Shown here piece by piece: positions 29,190 to 36,454 of a stretch of 45,276 bases of DNA. Source of the DNA: Atlanticothrix silvestris CENA357 (GTDB lineage Bacteria; Cyanobacteriota; Cyanobacteriia; Cyanobacteriales; Nostocaceae); NCBI RefSeq assembly GCF_016056295.1, contig NZ_JAECZB010000097.1:1-45276 (forward strand). The letters are read 5' to 3'. Under the pieces are notes generated by a model that saw only the letters and a program-made list of their open reading frames with translations, was not told the DNA's origin and searched no databases. Position 1 is the first letter of the stretch; every line of letters begins with the position of its first letter. The position numbers and the translations under genes are program-made.

Positions 29190-30026
29190 TTAATCGCTTC
29201 CTAATTCTGCTTGTAACTGCTCCATTGATAATCCTGTAATTGTCGCTATCTGTTCTAGTGGCATACCCGTATTAATGAGATTTTTTGCCACTCCAAGTAA
29301 AGCTTCGGCTTTACCTTCGGCTTTACCTTCAGCTTTACCTTCGGCTTTACCTTCAGCTTTACCTTCGGCTTTACCTTCAGCTTTACCTTCGGCTTTGCCT
29401 TCTTCTAAAATTTCTTGATAAATTACTGATTCACGCATAATGTCTGATCTGATAATTTTTCTAATGACCTCTTTATCTAATACTAAACCAGCTAGAATTG
29501 CTGTGGAAGCAGCCAGATTACTTTGAGTTCTTAATTCTGTCATATTATTAATTTGTCGGACTACATTGGTAAGTACAGATTCTGGCTCAACTGTGCTACT
29601 CAATACTGCAAGCGGTAAAAGTCCGGGCGTTCTTAAAAATATCTCTGTTGGTTGTTCCCAAAGCCTTATAACTTGAAATTCATGGCGTGTCTGAGGAATA
29701 GTAAATGTATTTTGCCGAACCAAGTCTGAATTTGTTGACTTAAGATAAATCACAACTTGATGCATTGCCTTTTGAGGGAAGCGACGATAAACGCGAACGC
29801 GATAATCTAGCATCCGAAAGGGGATTTCAGCATTAGCCTGAGTTTGAAACTCTAAATGCAATACATTTTGTGCTGACTGTAGTAAAAGTAATGCATCGGC
29901 ACGTATGGGTTCAAGGGACAACTCTTGGGGACTTAGTTCAGTTAAGGTGATGGGTTCTCCTAACAACCAAGTGGCGAAGTCAGTAGAGAAGTTTTCAGCC
30001 AAAAATTTGCAGATGTTGTCAAACAT
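29190..30026 (-). CDS. Rpn/PD-(D/E)XK nuclease family protein with GKAE repeats
   Basis: A 278-residue protein of the Rpn (recombination-promoting nuclease) / cyanobacterial DUF4351-type group. The N-terminal PD-(D/E)XK core has D44 in RADALLLL and E59-x-Q61 in HLEFQTQ, the usual metal-binding residues. DYRVRVYRRFP and VVIYLKS follow. Residues about 210-242 are eight consecutive GKAE tetrapeptides, then a helical C-terminal tail (GMPLEQIATITGLSMEQLQ). Such proteins nick DNA and affect recombination; E. coli relatives have been linked to phage defence. It is flanked by a pseudogene-like locus. The repeat count is likely to vary. Confidence 0.85.
   Translation of the reverse strand: MFDNICKFLAENFSTDFATWLLGEPITLTELSPQELSLEPIRADALLLLQSAQNVLHLEFQTQANAEIPFRMLDYRVRVYRRFPQKAMHQVVIYLKSTNSDLVRQNTFTIPQTRHEFQVIRLWEQPTEIFLRTPGLLPLAVLSSTVEPESVLTNVVRQINNMTELRTQSNLAASTAILAGLVLDKEVIRKIIRSDIMRESVIYQEILEEGKAEGKAEGKAEGKAEGKAEGKAEGKAEGKAEALLGVAKNLINTGMPLEQIATITGLSMEQLQAELGSD
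29304..29399 (-). repeat. 8 x 12-bp in-frame repeat encoding GKAE
   Basis: Eight perfect-length 12-bp units (plus strand TTCGGCTTTACC or TTCAGCTTTACC, the last with one change) code for GKAE. From the second unit on, the G and A forms alternate. Unit length is a multiple of three, so gain or loss of copies keeps the reading frame. Confidence 0.97.
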
Positions 30027-30141
30027 TCTGTGATTTTATCATAAGCAATACAGCATAGAAACCATAATCTAAAAGGGCTAGAGCTAATATTTGAAAATTT
30101 AATGCAGACTTTTTAAACTGTTTAGGAACAGCAGAATCAAT

Positions 30142-30831
30142 CTAGGAACTTCTCAAAATGATAAAAATATTTTTCGAGGCTAAGGCTGCCTGTAGAGAAG
30201 TTAAATTAGACTTTATATCTGTTGGAGGAGCTAGAGGATCTGCTGGAGTTATACTCGGATCAACTGGAACTGATTTTTTATCAGGCTTGGTAGGCGGACT
30301 AGGTACATTCAGTAATTGATCTGAGGAAAGCTCCCACTGACCATTACGTAAAACAAAAGTGAACAGATGATCTGTGTAATATTCTGTTGTATTAGGAGTA
30401 TCAAGAGGCATAATGGACAAGTCATAATCGTGAACAGTTTTTTCTGTTGCCTCTAAAGTTGCTGTATCTCCATTTATTTAAATATTTTCTACCTCCAGCA
30501 TTGTCTGAAAGCCTCTAAAACCAATTTTACGAGCAGTTAAAAATTTTCGACGCTCCAATATTCTTTCAAAGTGTTTGATGAGCGCTTCTCTTACCCTTAA
30601 GGCGCGGGGATTGCGACTTAAAGCAGTTTCAATATTACCATTAACCAAAATATCATTCTCTACCTTTAAAGTAGCTTCGGCAATACTGATCAGTTCGGTT
30701 TCTGTCTTTTTGCGTGATGCCAATGTCTGTACATTATTATTCTGATTATTTTGGGCTTGTACTATTTTTGTTACTATAATTACGCTGGTTAATAATAGAC
30801 TAGCTGTCAGTAAAATAACTTTAGGTTTCAA
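30142..30831 (-). pseudogene. Secreted or anchored protein gene interrupted by one in-frame TAA
   Basis: Reading left from 30831, a TTG start (AGGAA before it) opens a frame with a hydrophobic N-terminal helix ending VQAQNN and then a basic helical domain ending MLEVENI at a TAA (30480-30478). The same frame continues without any other stop as INGDTATLEATEKTVHDYD and on through YTDHLFTFVLRNGQWELSSDQLLNVP to a proline-rich end at 30142. The downstream part has an NTF2/SnoaL-like look, with a strand reading GQWEL. A single base change to TAA in an otherwise open 230-codon frame is the simplest explanation. Family and function are not recognised. Confidence 0.6.
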
Positions 30832-31018
30832 TATTTTTCCTGTTTAAAAAATACATCTTATTTAGATTATACAAACAGTTATTTTTTCTATATAAACATA
30901 AATACTAGTATTTTAAATTATGAGACTTATTATGCCTTTATGTTCTTGCAAAAAACAATTACCTCTGCAAAGAAGCAGACATTTTAATAACAGGCGGACA
31001 ATACACTCCTTTGACCAG

Positions 31019-32299
31019 CTATTCTTGTAAAACTGTCTTTGATACAATCCTAGTTTTCTTCAAATCTGCTTGTGAAAGTTGTTCTCCAGCTTGTAGGCGA
31101 GTGACGGAAGATTGCAAAACTGTAGCTGCACCAGTATCTCCGATTTGTAAGGCAGTTTTAGCAGCTGTTTGCAACATAGTAACTGCACCAGTGCGATCGC
31201 CTTGTTGTAATTTCGCTTCAGCTAACTGAGTTTGACGATACTTTGCTAATGCCAAAATAGATTGTTGCACCTGTGCATTCACAGCAGGTTGATATGCCCT
31301 TACCACATTTGCATAGACAGGAACCATCGGGGAAACTAGACCCTGCTTATTTACTGCTGGGTCATCGTAGCGGATTTGCAAATGTCCAATGACCTGTTGT
31401 CCTTCTGGTAGCTGTCCCAGATAAATATTAGCTAAAACTACCCGTTCCACATCTTGCATCAAATCTCCCAAGCGCACAATAAAACCTCCATGCGCTTCTT
31501 GTTGCACTGATAACTCAATCGTATCTGGGTAAACTTGAGCAATGGGTTTGAGTTCTGCTAATCGCACATTAGGCACTAAAGACAACAGCAAATAGGCGTT
31601 AGTTAGCCCCACCGATTGAATGCGCCTAAACAAACGGCTAAATTCATCCACTGCTTGTTCAGGACGCTCAATATGAGCTAAAGTCCCACCACCAGCATCG
31701 GCAATTTTTTCTAAAAGATCCTGGTTCCAGTCATTACCAAAGCCGAGAGTGTTAATAGTCAGATTGATTTTAGCTGCCTTATGAGCAAGTTCGAGACAGC
31801 GCTTATCGTCGTCTTTGCCTAGTTCCCACTTCCAAATCCGCAAACTACTTTCACCATGACCATCTGTGAGCAGGAATGCTTGGGAAACTGCGCCTTTCGT
31901 CCCCTTCATCAATTCTGTAATTCCCTGTTGCAAACCTTCAGCAATTACCGTACCACCACTAGCCTTGAGTTTCTTTTTAATTTGAGATTTGATGCTTTCG
32001 AGATCGTTGATGATTTGGTTGGGGATAATGACTTGTGCAGCACCAGCAAAGGCGACAACAGAAATGCGATCGCCTGGCTGCAATCTATCCAATAATTGTT
32101 CCACTGCCTGAATCACAGTTGATATTGGTTTTCCATGCATGGAACCACTTTGATCAAGAATCAAGCATAAATTTAGTGGCAAATGCTGATCAAGTTCACC
32201 AGCGTTAGCCGAAATTGTGATCGCTAATTGACGTTGATTACTCAATTGAGCCACATCAACATTAGTATCATTTAGTGTCGATAGCAGTTGAACTTTCAT
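31019..32299 (-). CDS. vWA domain protein (second of a tandem pair)
   Basis: A 426-residue protein with a von Willebrand A domain at about residues 40-230. The metal-ion-dependent adhesion site is complete: D49-x-S51-x-S53 in LDQSGSMHG, a Thr in the GGTVIAEGL region, and Asp in LLTDGHGES. The remainder is beta-rich, followed by a helical C-terminal tail (ALAKYRQTQLAEAKLQQGDR, KKTRIVSKTVLQ). It has no signal peptide, so it is probably cytoplasmic. Its ATG overlaps the stop of the upstream vWA paralogue by four bases (ATGA), indicating coupled translation. The binding partner is unknown. Confidence 0.9.
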   Translation of the reverse strand: MKVQLLSTLNDTNVDVAQLSNQRQLAITISANAGELDQHLPLNLCLILDQSGSMHGKPISTVIQAVEQLLDRLQPGDRISVVAFAGAAQVIIPNQIINDLESIKSQIKKKLKASGGTVIAEGLQQGITELMKGTKGAVSQAFLLTDGHGESSLRIWKWELGKDDDKRCLELAHKAAKINLTINTLGFGNDWNQDLLEKIADAGGGTLAHIERPEQAVDEFSRLFRRIQSVGLTNAYLLLSLVPNVRLAELKPIAQVYPDTIELSVQQEAHGGFIVRLGDLMQDVERVVLANIYLGQLPEGQQVIGHLQIRYDDPAVNKQGLVSPMVPVYANVVRAYQPAVNAQVQQSILALAKYRQTQLAEAKLQQGDRTGAVTMLQTAAKTALQIGDTGAATVLQSSVTRLQAGEQLSQADLKKTRIVSKTVLQE

Positions 32300-33552
32300 T
32301 GAGGAGGGGTATCTTGCAACACGGTTTTTGAGACAATTCGGGTTTTCTTGCGATCGCTTTCGGATAAATCTCCACCAGATTGGAGTTGAGTAGCAGAAGT
32401 TTGTAACACCGTCGCTGCACCAGTATCTCCCATTTGCAGAGCTGTTTTGGCAGCAGTTTGCAACATTGTGGCAGCACCAAAACGATCTCCTTGTTGCAAT
32501 TTCGTCTCCGCTAACTGGGTTTGTCGATATTTGGCTAATGCTAAAATAGACTGCTGCACCTGGGAATTGATATCTGGTCGGTAATCCCTAACTACATTGG
32601 CGTATACAGGGATATTGGGCGTGAATAACCCACTTTGATTTAGGGTAGGGTCATCGTAGCGGACTTGGACATTGGCGATCGCTTGTTTACCTGCTGGCAA
32701 CTGTCCTAAATAAATATTAGCTAAAATCACCCGTTCCACATCTTTCATTAAATCTCCCAGACGGACAGCGAAACGTCCATCAGCTTCTTGCTGTACTGGT
32801 AGCTCAATTGTATCTGGAGCAACTTGAGCAATAGGTTTGAGTTCTGCTAGGCGGATATTGGGCATCAAAGAGAGCAGTAAATAACCATTATTCAACCCCA
32901 CCGTTTGCATTCGGTTGAACAAGCGACTAAATTCATCCACTGCTCGTTCTGGTTTTTGAATATAAGATAAAGTACCCAGACCGGCATCAGCTATTTGTTC
33001 TAAAACATCTTGGTTCCAATTGTCACCAAAACCCAAAGTGTTCAAAGTCAAATTATAGCCAGCAGCCAGTTGGGCAAATTTCAAACATCGATTGTTATCA
33101 CCATGTTCATTTTCCCCATCAGTTAACAAAAATGCATGGGAAATTGTTTCTTTTTTTCCCTTTGCTAACTCTTCAATACCTAAGCGTAAACCTTCATCAA
33201 TCGCAGTCCCACCATCGGCCGCCAGACGGTTGATTTGCTTTTTGATTTTCTCTGGTTCTTCAATAATTTGATTAGGTACTAAGACTTTGGCTCTGTGATC
33301 AAAAACTACAATACTCAAGCGATCGCCAGGTCTAAGTCTGTCAACTAATTGGTTCGCCGCTTTTTTGACAGTTTCTAGCGGTCGTCCATTCATAGAACCA
33401 CTGTGGTCGAGAATTAAGCATAAATTAAGTGGTACATTCCGGTCGAGATTTTCGGCGATCGCAGAAACCGAAATTGCCAACTGACGTTGACTACTCGGTT
33501 GGTTCGCGTCCAAATTACCATCATTCAGGACAGGCTGCAAGTTAACTTTCAT
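32296..33552 (-). CDS. vWA domain protein (first of a tandem pair)
   Basis: A 418-residue paralogue of the next gene, with the same layout. The metal-ion-dependent adhesion site is D49-x-S51-x-S53 in LDHSGSMNG, with GGTAIDEGL and LLTDGENEHG. The C-terminal helical tails of the two proteins are nearly identical, ending KKTRIVSKTVLQ, so the pair arose by tandem duplication. It carries DTPPQ after that motif and ends in the ATGA overlap. It is divergent from clpR, with 250 bases of promoter DNA between. Confidence 0.9.
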   Translation of the reverse strand: MKVNLQPVLNDGNLDANQPSSQRQLAISVSAIAENLDRNVPLNLCLILDHSGSMNGRPLETVKKAANQLVDRLRPGDRLSIVVFDHRAKVLVPNQIIEEPEKIKKQINRLAADGGTAIDEGLRLGIEELAKGKKETISHAFLLTDGENEHGDNNRCLKFAQLAAGYNLTLNTLGFGDNWNQDVLEQIADAGLGTLSYIQKPERAVDEFSRLFNRMQTVGLNNGYLLLSLMPNIRLAELKPIAQVAPDTIELPVQQEADGRFAVRLGDLMKDVERVILANIYLGQLPAGKQAIANVQVRYDDPTLNQSGLFTPNIPVYANVVRDYRPDINSQVQQSILALAKYRQTQLAETKLQQGDRFGAATMLQTAAKTALQMGDTGAATVLQTSATQLQSGGDLSESDRKKTRIVSKTVLQDTPPQ

Positions 33553-33804
33553 AACCCAAATTTCCTAGTTAAGATATACATATTTCTAAATAACTTCAAA
33601 CCGCAACATCAGCGCTACGGAAAACCTAGCCAATACAGAATCCATTAATAATTTTCGGATAATATATTCAGAATATCTTAGTAGCTACTTATTGGCAGAT
33701 CCTCAGCCCCCTAGAGTATTAGAGAGAAATCCGCACTTGAAGAGAGCTAGCATCACGCTAGGATGTATTACAGTTAACGGCATAGTTTCAGGCGATCAGT
33801 TGCT

Positions 33805-34467
33805 ATGGACATTTCCCCCATCAAGGCTGTTCAAGCCCCTTATTACGGTGATAACTTTTACCGGACACCGCCGCCAGATTTGCCTTCCTTACTATTAAAG
33901 GAAAGAATTGTCTATCTTGGAATGCCACTGGTGCCAGCTGTCACGGAATTGATCGTGGCCGAACTACTGTATTTACAGTCCGACGACCCCGAAAAGCCAA
34001 TTAAAATCTATATCAACTCGACCGGAACCTCCGGTTATAGTGGCGATCCCATTGGCTTTGAAACAGAAGCTTTCGCCATATTCGACACCATGAAATACAT
34101 CAAGCCTCCCATCCACACTATCTGTGTTGGTTCGGCGATGGGTATGGCAGCGATGCTCCTCAGTGCTGGCACAAAAGGTTGTCGCGCCAGTTTGCCCCAC
34201 TCCAACATTATCCTGCACCAGCCCAAAAGCTACGCCCAAGGTCAAGCAACGGATATTCAAATTCGGGCTAAGGAAGTTCTGGTAAACAAAACCGCGATGG
34301 TCGATATTTTACATCGCACCACCGGACAGCCTCCAGAAAAAATTACCAAAGATATGGATCGGCTGTTATACATGACACCCCACGAAGCTAAGGAATACGG
34401 TTTGATTGACCGAGTTTTTGAAAAAGAAGAACTCGCCAATCCACCCCTACCTGCTAGTGTCCTTTAA
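33805..34467 (+). CDS. clpR: ClpR, catalytically inactive ClpP-like subunit
   Basis: A 220-residue ClpP-fold protein. Where active ClpP has GLAASMG, this has GSAMGMA, so the nucleophile Ser is Gly113. His138 (PHSNIILHQP) and Asp183 (KDMDR) remain. An extra loop (about residues 73-86, GTSGYSGDPIGFE) interrupts the substrate-binding strand, as is typical of cyanobacterial ClpR. ClpR pairs with ClpP3 in the essential ClpCP3/R protease of cyanobacteria. clpP3 follows 120 bases downstream on the same strand, supporting this. A longer overlapping frame at 33692 is not used. Confidence 0.93.
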   Translation: MDISPIKAVQAPYYGDNFYRTPPPDLPSLLLKERIVYLGMPLVPAVTELIVAELLYLQSDDPEKPIKIYINSTGTSGYSGDPIGFETEAFAIFDTMKYIKPPIHTICVGSAMGMAAMLLSAGTKGCRASLPHSNIILHQPKSYAQGQATDIQIRAKEVLVNKTAMVDILHRTTGQPPEKITKDMDRLLYMTPHEAKEYGLIDRVFEKEELANPPLPASVL

Positions 34468-34471
34468 TTTG

Positions 34472-34556
34472 TTAGTTGTTAGTTGTTAGTTGTCAGTTGT
34501 TTTTTACTATTAACCACTAACTAATGACTACTGACTAATGACTACTGACTATTAAC
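34472..34556. repeat. TTAGTTG and TACTGAC 7-mer arrays between clpR and clpP3
   Basis: Three TTAGTTG copies plus TCAGTTG (34472-34499) are followed by alternating TAATGAC/TACTGAC units (34522-34556). Both have a 7-base period. The arrays fill the gap between the two cistrons and are probably transcribed. Confidence 0.92.
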
Positions 34557-34587
34557 TAATTGCTAATTATCAAACGGAGTCACGAAA

Positions 34588-35181
34588 ATGCCTATAGGCG
34601 TTCCTAAAGTTCCTTACCGGATGCCCGGAGGGCAGTATACAGACTGGATTAGCATCTATGATCGCCTTTACCGAGAACGGATTATTTTCTTGGGTAAAGA
34701 TATTGATGATGAGATTGCCAACCAAATTATTGCTGTAATGCTGTATCTGGATTCAGACGATCCAGGTAAGGATATTTACTTATATATCAATTCCCCTGGT
34801 GGTATGGTTACGTCTGGCTTGGCAATTTTTGACACCATGCAACACATCAAATCAGATGTGGTGACAATTTGCGTTGGTTTAGCCGCCTCAATGGGATCTT
34901 TCCTATTGACAGCTGGCACTAAGGGCAAACGCATGGCATTACCTCACTCACGGATTATGATTCACCAGCCTTCCGGTGGTACCCGTGGACAAGCAACTGA
35001 TATCGAAATTGAAGCTAAAGAGATTCTGCGGATTCGTCACCAGCTCAATGAGATTTATGCTCAAAATACTGGTCAGGCTATAGCCAAGATTGAAAAAGAC
35101 ATGGATCGTGACTTTTTCATGTCTGCTGCTGAGGCTAAAGAATACGGTTTAATTGACCGTGTAATTGAAGAGCGCCCGTAG
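34588..35181 (+). CDS. clpP3: ATP-dependent Clp protease proteolytic subunit ClpP3
   Basis: A 197-residue active ClpP. The catalytic triad is visible: Ser101 in [11 protein letters not shown], His126 in [10 protein letters not shown] and Asp171 in [16 protein letters not shown] forms the oxyanion region. It is the active partner of ClpR and follows it directly, so ClpP3 rather than ClpP1 or ClpP2 is inferred from gene order. ACGGAG lies about ten bases before the ATG. Its product degrades proteins delivered by ClpC. Confidence 0.93.
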   Translation: MPIGVPKVPYRMPGGQYTDWISIYDRLYRERIIFLGKDIDDEIANQIIAVMLYLDSDDPGKDIYLYINSPGGMVTSGLAIFDTMQHIKSDVVTICVGLAASMGSFLLTAGTKGKRMALPHSRIMIHQPSGGTRGQATDIEIEAKEILRIRHQLNEIYAQNTGQAIAKIEKDMDRDFFMSAAEAKEYGLIDRVIEERP

Positions 35182-35365
35182 GATTAGGGACTAGGAACTA
35201 GGGATTAGGGATTAGGGATTAGGAGTTAGGAGTTAGGGATTAGGGATTGAAAGAATTTGTAATTAAATCTCTTTCGTAGTCCTTAATACTCGATAAACCC
35301 AAAAATGACAGCTAAATATCCCTTTCCTACTCTCTAGTCTCTAGCCCCTAACCCCTAGCCCCTAG
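35180..35365. repeat. TTAGGGA 7-mer array with complementary CCCCTAG array
   Basis: Degenerate GGATTAG/TTAGGGA units fill 35180-35249. About 90 bases later, CTAGCCCCTAACCCCTAGCCCCTAG (35341-35365) gives the reverse-complementary type. The two arms can pair over a long distance, which might end or stabilise the clpR-clpP3 transcript. The remaining bases up to the J-domain gene (35479) show no gene. Confidence 0.8.
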
Positions 35366-35478
35366 AAAAAACTGCCAAATGTGAACTATAAAATAGAAGA
35401 TTAGTCTTTATAATTAAAACCTTAAGGCCGGAAGCGAATAGCCGAAAGCTGCATATTTCGATCGCTATATAGATCAAG

Positions 35479-36102
35479 ATGGATCTTGGAGATTGCTACC
35501 GCTTATTGGGTTTAAGGTCGGGAGCCTCTTTTACCGACATCAAAGCGTCTTACAGACGTTTAGCTCAGCAATATCATCCCGATATTAACCCAAATGACAA
35601 AAGAGCTAAAGATAAATTTATTGCCTTGACAGAGGCTTACAGACTCCTTTTAACTGTAGTGCCTCCAGAGGAAACAGTCTCACAGCCACGTCAGCCGTCC
35701 ACATCTGGGCGTGATGCTTCTAAAGCTACGCGCCAAGGAAAAGCACCAACAGCCACGGTGACAACCGAAAAGCCGCCAACGCCAAAGCCGCCCAATTTGG
35801 TGGAAATAGAACAACGGCTGAAGTGGAAAACTTATGAGCAACTACAACGGTTTTTGAAAGAAAGACGATTTCCCCAAGCGATCGCCCTGGCGGAAGCTTT
35901 AGCAGAACGTTTACCAGGGGACACAGAAGTACGCCAATGGCAGGCCGTTGCTTATCAAATTTGGGGACGAGCGTTAATTACCGAAAACCAATTACTTAAA
36001 GCCAGAATTTATCTCAAAAAGGCCTTGAAAACAGACCCTAATAATAAGGCCCTGTGGCTTGAGGTGCAACGCGACTTCCAGCGCTTAGAGCAGATTTTTT
36101 AA
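35479..36102 (+). CDS. J-domain protein (DnaJ-like, type III)
   Basis: A 207-residue protein with an N-terminal J domain (residues about 5-58) carrying the HPD motif (H33-P34-D35) that stimulates Hsp70 ATPase. A Pro/Thr-rich linker follows, then a helical TPR-like C-terminal half (QAIALAEALAERLPGDTEVRQW, ARIYLKKALKTDPNNKALWLEV). It lacks the Gly/Phe-rich and zinc-finger regions of true DnaJ, so it is a specialised co-chaperone. Its position downstream of Clp genes suggests proteostasis, but only by location. Confidence 0.92.
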   Translation: MDLGDCYRLLGLRSGASFTDIKASYRRLAQQYHPDINPNDKRAKDKFIALTEAYRLLLTVVPPEETVSQPRQPSTSGRDASKATRQGKAPTATVTTEKPPTPKPPNLVEIEQRLKWKTYEQLQRFLKERRFPQAIALAEALAERLPGDTEVRQWQAVAYQIWGRALITENQLLKARIYLKKALKTDPNNKALWLEVQRDFQRLEQIF

Positions 36103-36146
36103 TGTATAATAAATTCCAGGAATTATACCAATTCTCTACTTCTTTA

Positions 36147-36170
36147 ATTACGAATTATGAATTACGAATT
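36147..36170. repeat. ATTACGA/ATTATGA 7-mer repeat
   Basis: ATTACGA-ATTATGA-ATTACGA-ATT lies in the gap before the MoaD/ThiS gene. It is the same 7-mer as the larger array at 26481. It forms part of the spurious N-terminal extension of the downstream reading frame, which helps place the real start at 36192. Confidence 0.9.
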
Positions 36171-36191
36171 GGTATTACCAAAGCATGTTAT

Positions 36192-36452
36192 ATGTCTAAA
36201 TCTGCGATCACAGTTACTGTCAAACTATTTGCTGCTTATCAAGAAGCTTACGGGGTTTCGGAACTAGCGCTGGAATTTCCTCATGGTACAACAGTCAAAG
36301 CAGTGTGCGATCGCCTTATAGCTGAACACCCAGAACTTACCAAATGGCGTAACATCACCCGCTTTGGAATTAATTTAATATTTGTCGAACCAGATACTCT
36401 CCTGCAAGAGGGCGATGAAGTGGTGTTAATTCCCCCTGTGAGTGGTGGGTGA
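36192..36452 (+). CDS. MoaD/ThiS-family sulfur carrier protein
   Basis: An 86-residue ubiquitin-like beta-grasp protein. Features are TVTVKLFAAYQEAYG, LEFPHGTTVKAVCDRL, NLIFVEPDTLLQEGDEVVLIPPVSGG and the essential C-terminal Gly-Gly, which is adenylated and thiocarboxylated. Length matches MoaD, the small subunit of molybdopterin synthase, but ThiS or another carrier cannot be excluded because no moa or thi gene is adjacent. The longer frame from 36102 would read through a 7-mer repeat; the ATG at 36192 gives the normal family length. Confidence 0.9.
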   Translation: MSKSAITVTVKLFAAYQEAYGVSELALEFPHGTTVKAVCDRLIAEHPELTKWRNITRFGINLIFVEPDTLLQEGDEVVLIPPVSGG

Positions 36453-36454
36453 AT

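Noticed and set aside
35180-35249. Telomere-like TTAGGG repeats
   Set aside because: The period is seven, not six, and the context is a bacterial intergenic heptamer array.
36102-36191. Upstream start overlapping the J-domain stop for the MoaD/ThiS protein
   Set aside because: The extra 30 residues are partly coded by a 7-mer intergenic repeat; the family length fits the ATG at 36192.
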